Source: Armatimonadota bacterium (GTDB taxonomy: Bacteria; Armatimonadota; Chthonomonadetes; Chthonomonadales; Chthonomonadaceae). From it: 64,000 nucleotides of DNA. The notes beneath the pieces were generated by a model. It was not told the DNA's origin. It was given only the letters and a program-made list of their open reading frames with translations, and ran no database searches. Where the stretch lies: positions 1-64,000 of the forward strand of contig JAGWMJ010000012.1 in NCBI GenBank assembly GCA_028871815.1, given 5' to 3'. Shown one piece after another: positions 52,036 through 59,892 of this stretch. Within the stretch, counting starts at the first letter, position 1, and each line of letters opens with the position of its first letter. Both the position numbers and the translations under genes were made by a program.

Positions 52036-52713
52036 ATGAACGCCGCCTCCTTGCCGGCCCTCTGGTCGGACTGTGTAGAACGGATAAAGGATCGCGTCTC
52101 CAACCGCTCGCTATGGGAGGCGCTCGAATCGGCACACCCCATAACGATCTCCGGTGAACTGCTCGTCGTGGGTCTCGATCCGATGAACTCCTCTCGGATC
52201 TCGCACATTCAGCAGGCTTCGCTGCGGAACGTAATTCAGGGTGCGGTTACCGAGGTATTTGGCCACCCGCTTACGCTGAAGGTGATCGAGGGCACTACAC
52301 TCAGCGACTGGGATTTGACACAACAACGGGAAGAGCGCATCGCTACAATGCAGCGCGCTGAAGGCGTCAGTTCGATACGCAGCCGGGTGGCCGAGAACTC
52401 CTGGGAAGCAGTAGGCGATGCACTCGCTGAGGCATACACAAACTCGCCGCTGCGCCACTTGCCACAGGGCAAGGCCAGATATGCCAACGAAGCCGTGTAT
52501 GCTATCGTTGACGCACTTGCAACACTCTACTCCGATGACCCGGATGAGAACGCTGAACGCGGCTATGCGCGCCTTCTCGAACGCGTTAGCTCCAACGCCG
52601 ATATTCCAGCCTCGGTGCTTGCTTTCGAGGTCGAGCGTTTGCGCGCATGGCAGCAGCAGCCGCCGACCTCCGAAGCCGAGTCCGAGCCGGACAAACCCGC
52701 CGCCGAGGCGTAG
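52036..52713 (+). CDS. Stand-alone DnaA domain I-like protein
   Basis: 225 residues. The first 85 look like the N-terminal domain of DnaA: LWSDCVERIKDRVSNRSLWEAL, LVVGLDPMNSSRISHIQQ and VFGHPLTLKVIEG follow its spacing (L-W helix, then a three-strand sheet and helix ending near G-x-x-x-x-x-x-I). No AAA+ Walker A or DnaA HTH domain is present. A second helical part (SWEAVGDALAEAY, NEAVYAIVDALATLY) and an acidic Pro-rich tail follow. DnaA domain I binds DnaB and regulators, so a replication or helicase-interacting role is a guess. A strong promoter is directly upstream. Confidence 0.6.
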   Translation: MNAASLPALWSDCVERIKDRVSNRSLWEALESAHPITISGELLVVGLDPMNSSRISHIQQASLRNVIQGAVTEVFGHPLTLKVIEGTTLSDWDLTQQREERIATMQRAEGVSSIRSRVAENSWEAVGDALAEAYTNSPLRHLPQGKARYANEAVYAIVDALATLYSDDPDENAERGYARLLERVSSNADIPASVLAFEVERLRAWQQQPPTSEAESEPDKPAAEA

Positions 52714-52801
52714 CGGGTCGCCGTGCCTCGGCAATTGCCTTAATCGCCGGTAATCGAGCTTTTTGCCGCAGCGAGGGATCTTTCGACGCAGCCGCCAACC
52801 C

Positions 52802-54607
52802 CTACCGCGGCGCCGTCACGGTAGCCACGATCCGCCCGGCGTCGGCATCGCTCTCCAAAGAAAACGTGCCGTTCAGGTCGCCACGGACTAACGTCTCCAC
52901 GATCCGGAGTCCGAGGTTTTCCGACGCCTGCGTTGTAAAACCTTCCGGCAGCGGCTCGCCATCGTTGTCCACGACCACGGTGTATTCGGTTGGCATTTCC
53001 GTGAGTCGAATGTTAATCCGACCGCGATCCAGCACCTTGAAGCCATGCTCCACGGCGTTTTGTACCAGCTCGTTCAGGACGAGCGCCATGGACGTCGCCT
53101 TTTCAAATGGCAGCACAAAGTCGTCGCCGTCCACCCGCATCTCAATCGTGCGGTCCGGCGGTACCACACTCTGCTGGGTGGCATGCACAATGCTCTCCGC
53201 CACCTTCTTGGTGCTCACAGAATCGAGGTCATCGCGCCGAAGTAGTTCGTGTACGCTGCTGATGGCCATGATGCGGCTCAGCGTATCGTTCAACGCGCCG
53301 TCCACCGTGCTGTATTTGCTGAAACGCAGCTCGAGCCGTATAAGGCTCACAATCTGCTGGAGGTTGTTGCCAACGCGATGGTGCATCTCTTGAACCACGG
53401 CGCTGCGGACCATCAGCTTGGCATGCTCAATCGCGAGTGCAGCCTGGGTTGCCAGCGCCTGCAGAACGGTCAATTCTGCGGCTGAAAACACGTGGGGCAG
53501 TTCGGTGCAGCAGGTCAGCACTCCGATTGGCTCGCCTCCAATCAGGAGTGGCACGCCGGCCATGCCGCGAAATCGCTTTGGCAGTCGCGTTTCGCCGGAT
53601 ACTTCCACGGGCAGCATCTTGACGTCCGGCACGGCAATTGCGTTGCGTTCGCTGGTGACCCGGGCGGCATGGCGCTCAACAAACGCCAGATCGGCGCTCC
53701 CGACTCCGGCTCCATCTGCCGTCCAGCTCGCCTTGAGCGTTAAGCCCTCCAGATTTCCCTCCTTCAGCAGCACGGTGCAAAGGCTGTAGTTCATCGTTTG
53801 CGCCGTCATGGAGACCAGCAGCTGTACCAACTCCTCCATGTAGAGATTGGAGGTGACGGCTTGACTGACCTCGGAGAGCGTATGGAGATGCTCGGTTGTG
53901 CGCTCCAACTGACGATAGGTTCGCGACCGCTCGACGGCGCCGGCCACCTGATTCGCAATGCCGGAGAGCAGCCGGATCTGTCCCAGGGTGTATTCGTGCG
54001 TCTGGCGGGTTCGCACGTTAATTACGCCCAGCACATCGCCACGAGCCAGCAGTGGAACCGAGAGGATGCTTTCGTACTCGCCCTCCTGCATTTCGGCAAA
54101 GAAGCGAAATCTCGGGTCCTCCCACGCGCGTTGGCTCACGGCAACCGACCGTCGTTCTCTCGCGGCCCAGCCGGTGATGCCCTCGCCGAGCTTCAATCGG
54201 ATTTTGCCCACCACGGCGCCAAAACTCTCGTCGGTGGCGCGCAGGATAAGCTCCTGCCTGGCCGCGTCCCACAGGTAGACCTGGCACGAGTCGGTGCCGG
54301 TCATCCGAACCGCGATCGACGCGGCAACCTTGAGCATCTCTTCCAGGTCGAATGAAAGACCGGTGGCTTCGGCTACCTTCCGCAGCGCTTCGGCCTCGCC
54401 CCGGTTCTCCTCCAGCTCGGCCCGCAGCTTCCGGATCTCCTGGCCCATCGCCCGAAGTTCCCGCGCATAAGCCGAGACCTCGCGGCGAACTGCGGGGGCA
54501 TCATCACCCTGATAGTGGGAAAGCGCAACAGCCAGCCGTCGTGCGCGAACCGAAGCCAGGTGCCCGGGGCGGGCCGAGAGCCGTGCAGAGCGCTGCTTTA
54601 CCGACAT
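52802..54607 (-). CDS. Histidine kinase with two GAF domains and HisKA_2 phosphoacceptor
   Basis: 601 residues, no signal peptide or membrane helix, so a cytosolic sensor. A helical N-terminus is followed by GAF 1 (about 80-215, EGITGWAARERRSVAV) and GAF 2 (about 240-395, MAGVPLLIGGEPIGVL). The phosphoacceptor is EMHHRVGNNLQQI near 406-418, the HisKA_2 type. The ATPase domain has ALVLNELVQNAVEHGF and ENLGLRIVETLVRGDLNG. It lies 6 bp after the ANTAR regulator. The signal bound by GAF domains cannot be read. Confidence 0.92.
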   Translation of the reverse strand: MSVKQRSARLSARPGHLASVRARRLAVALSHYQGDDAPAVRREVSAYARELRAMGQEIRKLRAELEENRGEAEALRKVAEATGLSFDLEEMLKVAASIAVRMTGTDSCQVYLWDAARQELILRATDESFGAVVGKIRLKLGEGITGWAARERRSVAVSQRAWEDPRFRFFAEMQEGEYESILSVPLLARGDVLGVINVRTRQTHEYTLGQIRLLSGIANQVAGAVERSRTYRQLERTTEHLHTLSEVSQAVTSNLYMEELVQLLVSMTAQTMNYSLCTVLLKEGNLEGLTLKASWTADGAGVGSADLAFVERHAARVTSERNAIAVPDVKMLPVEVSGETRLPKRFRGMAGVPLLIGGEPIGVLTCCTELPHVFSAAELTVLQALATQAALAIEHAKLMVRSAVVQEMHHRVGNNLQQIVSLIRLELRFSKYSTVDGALNDTLSRIMAISSVHELLRRDDLDSVSTKKVAESIVHATQQSVVPPDRTIEMRVDGDDFVLPFEKATSMALVLNELVQNAVEHGFKVLDRGRINIRLTEMPTEYTVVVDNDGEPLPEGFTTQASENLGLRIVETLVRGDLNGTFSLESDADAGRIVATVTAPR

Positions 54608-54613
54608 GCCAAC

Positions 54614-55201
54614 TTACACGTTGTCGGCAATGATGATCGCCTCGGCAATCTCACGCATACTCCGGCGCGTGTTCATGCTCTGGACCTGGATGCGCCGGAA
54701 AGCCTCCTGCTCGCGAAATCCATGCTTGTCCATCAGGATTCCCTTTGCACGATCCACCGCCTTGCGGGTCTCCAGTTTCTCCTCAAGGTCCGCCGCCTGC
54801 TGATCGATCTGGATCCACGCGTTCCAGCGCGCAACCGCTACCTCGATCTGCGGCATCAGCGCCGGTCCGCTGAAGGGCTTGACGATGTAGGAGTAGACGC
54901 CCGCCTCGTTTGCCCGCCGAACAAGGTCTGCCTCACAATAGGCCGTAAGGAGTAGAACGGGAGCAATCTTCTCATCGGTGATAATGCGGGCCGCGTCGAT
55001 GCCGTTGGTTTCCGGCATCTTCACATCCATCAGCACGAGGTCCGGCGTCAGGCTGCGGGCCATGTCTATTGCCACGGCGCCATCGGCAGCCTGCCCCACC
55101 ACGGTATATCCGAAGTCGTCCAGGTATTGCGACAACTCGAGACGCGTCAGCGAATCGTCATCGGCAATCAGCACACGCAGGCTTTTGGTCTCTGAAGTCA
55201 T
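54614..55201 (-). CDS. ANTAR-domain response regulator
   Basis: 195 residues. The receiver domain has Asp13-15 (LIADDD), phosphoacceptor Asp59 (VLMDVKMP), Thr86 and Lys108 (YIVKPF). The C-terminal ANTAR domain (about 130-190, KLETRKAVDRAKGILMDKHG, SMREIAEAII) binds two-hexaloop RNA hairpins and prevents transcription termination in known cases. So this pair probably controls RNA antitermination. I take the ATG at 55201 with GGGGGT upstream; the longer start (55243) is less likely. Confidence 0.93.
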   Translation of the reverse strand: MTSETKSLRVLIADDDSLTRLELSQYLDDFGYTVVGQAADGAVAIDMARSLTPDLVLMDVKMPETNGIDAARIITDEKIAPVLLLTAYCEADLVRRANEAGVYSYIVKPFSGPALMPQIEVAVARWNAWIQIDQQAADLEEKLETRKAVDRAKGILMDKHGFREQEAFRRIQVQSMNTRRSMREIAEAIIIADNV

Positions 55202-55462
55202 GGTTACCCCCATCTTGAAGTCGCGCCGGGCAGCAAGCTGCATTCAGCCGCGGAGATGGCGGTAAAACCGGCTCGGAGGCGCGGTTATGATGGCCGGAGG
55301 GAGAGCGGGTTGATGCAAACAACAGGACTGCAGGCGGTTGCGCGGCTTCGTCGTTGAAGAACCGTGCGGAATGCGAACCGCCGCATTTTACTTGGAATCG
55401 GCTCGATCTGTCAAAGCTTCATGCGGTTCGGTGCAGCGTTCCATCGCCGGAAACCAATGCTG

Positions 55463-57049
55463 TTACATCACGGGCCCAAGCAACCATGGCGCAAACTCCG
55501 CCTCGCCGAAGCCCTGCGCCTCGCTGAGCGTCCGCGCACCGCCGGCAACCTCCAGCAGCCGCTCAAATATCTGCTGGCCCACATCCTCCACGGCCACACC
55601 GTTGAAGATCACACCGGCATCCAGGTCCATGTCGTTTGGCATCCGTTCGTACAGACTGGTGGTGGTGGATATCTTCAGCACCGGGCAAGGCTTGAAACCG
55701 AGGCACGAGCCGCGCCCAGTGGTAAAGGCGATCAGGCTGCATCCGCCGGCGGCGAGCCCGGTTACGGAAACCGGATCGTGCCCGGGCGTATCCATAAAGG
55801 TGAGGCCGTGCTGCAAGATGCGCTCACCGTATCCGTAAACCTCCATCAGCGGCGAGCTTCCTGCCTTCGCGACAGCCCCAAGTGACTTTTCGTAGATCGT
55901 GGTGAGCCCGCCCTCCTTGTTGCCGGGTGCGGGGTTCGCGTCCAGCGTTGCGCCAAATGTTCCGGTGTACCACTCCCACCAGCGCATCAGCTCCACCAGC
56001 TTGCGGCCAACGGCGGGTGAAATGGCGCGGCGTGTCAACAGGTGCTCTGCGCCATACGTCTCGGAGGTCTCGGCCAAAACCCACCCCGAGCCCTGAGCCA
56101 CAAACAGGTCGCCGGCGTGGCCCAGCGCGGGATTGGCGGTAATGCCGCTTGCGCCATCGCTGCCGCCACAGTTGGTGCCGATGACCAGTGCCGCTGCCGG
56201 CTGAGTGGTTCGGACCGCAGCAGCTGCCTGGCGCAGCAGGGGCTCCAGTGCCTCCGCGCCGCGCGCGATGGTTCGCGCCACGCCGCCCTCTTCCTGAATT
56301 ACGATTCCGCGAGGGCGCTGCGGATGAGTGCCGAGTTCACCCGCACGGATGAGGCCGGTATTGCTCGCCAAAGCCGAAATCTGGTTGTCTTCGCAGCCCA
56401 GGCCGGTAAAGAGGTAGCCGCTAACATTGGGATGCGTGGCAATGCCCGCCAGCGTGCGCTGAAGCTGCTTGTAATCGGCGCCGCCAAGGTGTTGGCCGCA
56501 GCCGCTCTTGTGCGTAAACGGAACCACGCCATCCACGCCCGGAAAATCAAGCAGCGCCGCGCCGCGAAACCGCTCCGCAATGCCGATGGCCGAGTTTGCG
56601 CTGCAGTTTACGCTGGAGATGACCGCGACGTAGTTCCTGGTACCCACGCTGCCGTCGGGTCGCAAATAGCCGGGAAAGGTTCGCTGCTCTACCGCCGGCG
56701 ATATGCGGCAGCGATCGGCATCGGCGCCCCATGCGTAGTCGGGTTCTGCGCGCGCCGCCTCTTCGACCCGTGCGAAACTGAGGTTATGCAGGTGCACCCA
56801 ATCGCCGGTGGCTATCTCCTGCGAAGCAAAGCCGATCATCTGCCCGTATTTGCGGATCTCGTCGCCGGTTCGCGCGGCCCGTACCGCAACTTTGTGGCCG
56901 GCCGGTACTTCGGCACGCACGGTGACGGTGATGCCATCACCGACCAGCACGTCCCCAGTGTTAAGCGCCCGGCGGGCAACCGCTACGGAGTCGCCAGACT
57001 TCAGTAAAAGAACCGCCGAAGCGAACTCGAGTTCGCGTCCGGCCGTCAA
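55463..57049 (-). CDS. Altronate dehydratase family protein (UxaA-like)
   Basis: 528 residues with both UxaA parts in one chain: an N-terminal SAF domain (about 12-90, SGDSVAVARRALNTGD, PAGHKVAVRA) and a C-terminal dehydratase domain (GTRNYVAVISSVNCSANSAI, KSGCGQHLGG, GLGCEDNQI, GTNCGGSDGASG, SCLGFKPCPVLKIST). Such enzymes dehydrate hexonates (altronate, galactarate) with a metal at the SAF His. Substrate not decidable. It overlaps the end of the metallo-hydrolase gene by 4 bp (ATGA) and shares its promoter. Confidence 0.93.
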   Translation of the reverse strand: MTAGRELEFASAVLLLKSGDSVAVARRALNTGDVLVGDGITVTVRAEVPAGHKVAVRAARTGDEIRKYGQMIGFASQEIATGDWVHLHNLSFARVEEAARAEPDYAWGADADRCRISPAVEQRTFPGYLRPDGSVGTRNYVAVISSVNCSANSAIGIAERFRGAALLDFPGVDGVVPFTHKSGCGQHLGGADYKQLQRTLAGIATHPNVSGYLFTGLGCEDNQISALASNTGLIRAGELGTHPQRPRGIVIQEEGGVARTIARGAEALEPLLRQAAAAVRTTQPAAALVIGTNCGGSDGASGITANPALGHAGDLFVAQGSGWVLAETSETYGAEHLLTRRAISPAVGRKLVELMRWWEWYTGTFGATLDANPAPGNKEGGLTTIYEKSLGAVAKAGSSPLMEVYGYGERILQHGLTFMDTPGHDPVSVTGLAAGGCSLIAFTTGRGSCLGFKPCPVLKISTTTSLYERMPNDMDLDAGVIFNGVAVEDVGQQIFERLLEVAGGARTLSEAQGFGEAEFAPWLLGPVM

Positions 57050-57870
57050 CGCGATACTTCGATCTGAAGCCCGTCGTAGCCCGCAACAATGCCGGCGGGT
57101 TCCAGGAGCGCCTGCAGGTCATCGTGCACCATGCCGCCGTTATGAGAATGGTGCGTCGTCACCACCTGCGCATCCACGGCCATATTGCCGCGCCGAATCA
57201 ATTCGGCTCGCATTCGCTTCACATCTCCGACCGAAAGGTGACCATTATAACCGCCCTCGATGGGGCCTTTAGTGCACTCAACAATCAGCGCATCAATGTC
57301 GATGCCCTCCATCGCGCGCCATTGCGCTTCGCCCCACACGCCCGTGTCGGTGGCATACAGCACGCTGGCGCCGGACGGGTCGGCGATGACGTAGTTCAAG
57401 CAGGTAAGAGCCGGGTCGTGCGGCGCCGGAATACCTGTAATGCGGTATCCACCAAGGGCAGTGGTTTCTCCCGGCGCGATGCACTGCGGCTCCAGCGGGG
57501 CCAACTGCAGATCCACTTGACCCTTGAGCGCGCACACCACATCGATCGGCCCCACAATCGGCAATTTGTCCTTCCATGCATCCACCACAAAATAGGGTCC
57601 ACGGTACTGCAGCTCCGTCACGCAGAAGTGGTCATCATGGGCGTGCGTGATCAAAACCGCCTGTACCGCAGTCAGGTCCAGGTGGTGCTGGAGCACATGG
57701 AGGTACGTATCGGGCGGAAAATCTATAAGAAGGCGATCATCAACCAGTGCGGACGAGCGCGTGCGGATGTTGCGCCCGCCAAGTTCAATCGCCCTCTTGC
57801 AGGCAGCGCACCGGCAAAACAACCCCGGCCAGCCCTCTGCCGCCGCCGTTCCGAGCAGAGTGATCTTCAT
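57046..57870 (-). CDS. Metallo-beta-lactamase-fold hydrolase (PhnP-like)
   Basis: 274 residues. The metal motif HAHDDH is at 76-81 and later ligands in PAPHDP, YATDTG and THHSHNG are visible. The N-terminus has GLFCRCAACKRA with three cysteines at 19, 21 and 24, like the zinc site of PhnP-type cyclic phosphodiesterases. The reaction here is unknown; its partner is a sugar-acid dehydratase, which hints at a sugar-phosphate or lactone substrate. The ATG at 57870 is about 65 bp after a near-consensus promoter. Confidence 0.85.
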   Translation of the reverse strand: MKITLLGTAAAEGWPGLFCRCAACKRAIELGGRNIRTRSSALVDDRLLIDFPPDTYLHVLQHHLDLTAVQAVLITHAHDDHFCVTELQYRGPYFVVDAWKDKLPIVGPIDVVCALKGQVDLQLAPLEPQCIAPGETTALGGYRITGIPAPHDPALTCLNYVIADPSGASVLYATDTGVWGEAQWRAMEGIDIDALIVECTKGPIEGGYNGHLSVGDVKRMRAELIRRGNMAVDAQVVTTHHSHNGGMVHDDLQALLEPAGIVAGYDGLQIEVSR

Positions 57871-57940
57871 CCAGGTTCCTTGAATGGGCTCTATCGCCGG
57901 ACGGCCGGCGGCAAAGAGCGGTCTTCACGCCTATCCCGCC

Positions 57941-57969
57941 ATTATAGGAGCGAGTTGCGGCGGTAACAA
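57941..57969 (-). promoter_or_regulatory. Near-consensus promoter for the metallo-hydrolase-dehydratase operon
   Basis: On the - strand: -35 TTGTTA (57964-57969, four of six), a 17-bp spacer, and a perfect -10 TATAAT (57941-57946). The start is predicted near 57933, 60-65 bp before the ATG at 57870. No inverted repeat for a repressor stands out. Confidence 0.75.
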
Positions 57970-58077
57970 GTTAGGCTGCTCACAGCAGCACAATGAAAAA
58001 CTTCACAGCAGCGCCGGCATTGTGCAACTTTTGATACCGAGGCGCACTTCGCGTACGCGTGTCCGCCGCATGCCGGG

Positions 58078-58281
58078 CTACAGATAGTCCCCCATCGGCT
58101 CAAAAGCATGACCGCAGCCTGCGCACCGCTTCGAATTGCCAGGAGCAACCATGCGGCAGCGCGGGCACAGCCGCAGCTTGACGGGAAACCGTCCGCACTG
58201 CGGGCACTCGCGTGTTTCTCGATAAACCAGCGCGCCGCAGTGCTGACACGCCCTGGCGTCGTCGCGTGGTACCGGCTTCAT
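58078..58281 (-). CDS. Small double zinc-ribbon protein
   Basis: 67 residues with four CxxC pairs (CQHC, CPQC, CPRC, CAGC), enough for two zinc ribbons. The start is an ATG overlapping the end of the membrane metalloprotease-like gene by 4 bp (ATGA). The last residues are FEPMGDYL. No known specific role; small zinc-ribbon partners are often fused or paired with membrane proteins in this kind of lineage. The coupling suggests a joint function. Confidence 0.82.
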   Translation of the reverse strand: MKPVPRDDARACQHCGALVYRETRECPQCGRFPVKLRLCPRCRMVAPGNSKRCAGCGHAFEPMGDYL

Positions 58282-58994
58282 GCGGCAACCGACTGCAGCT
58301 TTCGGACGCGGGTTCTACGCCAAAAAACGCGCAGCGACCAGAAAAGCGTGGCGCCGGCGATTCCAGCCCAAATGAGTGCCCAAAACTCGGGCGGCATGCC
58401 GACCGCACGCGACATGAACACCGCATCGTTATCGCCGATATGCGCGGATGTGAGGTAGAGCAGGTTCACAAGGTCGGTTATGGCGTTAAGGCAGCACTGT
58501 ACGGCAACGAAACTGGCGGCGAACTCGGCGGCCCGTGGCGGCAGCAATCGAGCCATCCCAAGCAGCAGCACGCCAATGATAAGGCCGGCCGCAACGGAGA
58601 AAGCAGTGCGGCACCACAGCAACACCACCAGAAAGAGGAAGCCACCGGCAACTCCCAGCGCGGTCCGCCCCATACCGCGACGGCCGAGCCTTCCGGTATG
58701 CAGCATCAATGCGCCAAACGCGGTTGCTCCCAGATAGCCGCCGGAGTACACGAACGGCAGTGCCCATCCCGCCGTTCGCGTGTAGGTAAGGCCGGAGCCA
58801 TCTGGACGTATCGTCATCGAGATAACGTCTCCCCCGGTCGCCAGCGCCGTCAGCGCGTGCCCCGATTCGTGCACGAACGTTACGAACAACCGAAGCGGGT
58901 ACAACAGAATGGGTCCGAATGGCGCCATCCACAGCAAAATGGATGCCGCTGTTGCCAGCAGCAGCAACTTCCGGTTGTCTAACTGCATTTTCAT
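58278..58994 (-). CDS. M50-like membrane metalloprotease
   Basis: 238 residues and about six membrane helices. The HExxH zinc motif is HESGH (42-46) near the end of the second helix, and VYSGGYLGATAFG matches the second part of the M50B-type family (NPDG-like region weak). Site-2-type proteases cut within membranes; M50B members are mostly uncharacterised. The next gene overlaps by 4 bp. It is divergent from coaX across 88 bp. Confidence 0.78.
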   Translation of the reverse strand: MKMQLDNRKLLLLATAASILLWMAPFGPILLYPLRLFVTFVHESGHALTALATGGDVISMTIRPDGSGLTYTRTAGWALPFVYSGGYLGATAFGALMLHTGRLGRRGMGRTALGVAGGFLFLVVLLWCRTAFSVAAGLIIGVLLLGMARLLPPRAAEFAASFVAVQCCLNAITDLVNLLYLTSAHIGDNDAVFMSRAVGMPPEFWALIWAGIAGATLFWSLRVFWRRTRVRKLQSVAA

Positions 58995-59082
58995 ACGTTT
59001 AACTGCCGCACTCCGGACGGATACCTACAATACGCATTCTACTCCGAATTGGGTTTTTGCGGTACCGGCCCTCCCACGAGTA

Positions 59083-59892
59083 ATGTTGACGCCGATCCCT
59101 CCAACCGATTTGCCGCTTTTGTGCCTGGATGCTGGCAACACCTCGGTCCACGCCGCTGTATTGTGCGGAATGGAGCCGGCAGGTTCGATACGCTTGACGC
59201 GCGTGGAGGCCGAGTCGTCCGAGGTGCTTGGCGGCGCGCTGCGCGGACTGCTGGCTCGATCACACGTGAGACCCTCGGGAGCCGCGGTATCCGTTCGGCC
59301 GGAACTCAACAATTGCCTGCGCCAGGCATCCGAGCCCCTTTTGACCGGTCCGCTCCACTTTGTAACGTGCGACGACTGCCCGATCGAAATGCGATACAAG
59401 CAGCCGCAAGCCCTGGGAATGGATCGGCTGTGCAATGCCGCGGCTATTCACGCACTCCTTCCGGACAAACTGCCCGGTCTGGCGATCGATTTCGGTACGG
59501 CGACCAAGTTTGACCTCGTGGGGCACCATGGAGCCTACGAGGGCGGGGCGATTGCGCCAGGTCTCGAAACGGCGCTGCAGGGCCTGATCGGTGCGGCCCA
59601 GCTTTTGAGCGCGGTGGACCTCGAAGCGCCGGATTCCCCGATCGGCCGTACAACTGCAGAGTCGTTGGCAAGCGGCTTTATCCTGGGTTTGGCCGCGTTG
59701 ACCGACGGAATGGTCACCCGCTTCAGCGCTGCAGCCGGCAGCGATTTGACCTGCGTCGCTACCGGCGGTTATGCCGCAAAGATTGTAACGCACTGCACCA
59801 CGCAAATGCGGGTGGATCCGTTCCTGACGCTGCGCGGCGTGCGACTGCTCTGGGAGTACCGGCAGCGCCGTTCCGCCACAAGTTCGGCCTAG
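59083..59892 (+). CDS. coaX: Type III pantothenate kinase
   Basis: First step of coenzyme A synthesis, by the ASKHA-fold type III enzyme. 269 residues from the ATG at 59083. Motifs: LDAGNTSVHAAV (about 15-26), GMDRLCNAAAIHAL, LAIDFGTATKFDLV and GGAIAPGLETALQGL, all diagnostic. An in-frame start at 58909 adds 58 residues without homology. The stop overlaps the end of the transglycosylase gene on the other strand by 4 bp. Confidence 0.93.
   Translation: MLTPIPPTDLPLLCLDAGNTSVHAAVLCGMEPAGSIRLTRVEAESSEVLGGALRGLLARSHVRPSGAAVSVRPELNNCLRQASEPLLTGPLHFVTCDDCPIEMRYKQPQALGMDRLCNAAAIHALLPDKLPGLAIDFGTATKFDLVGHHGAYEGGAIAPGLETALQGLIGAAQLLSAVDLEAPDSPIGRTTAESLASGFILGLAALTDGMVTRFSAAAGSDLTCVATGGYAAKIVTHCTTQMRVDPFLTLRGVRLLWEYRQRRSATSSA

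Noticed and set aside
56042-57007. A 321-codon + strand frame opposite the UxaA-like gene
   Set aside because: Antisense to a well-conserved enzyme and without recognisable motifs.
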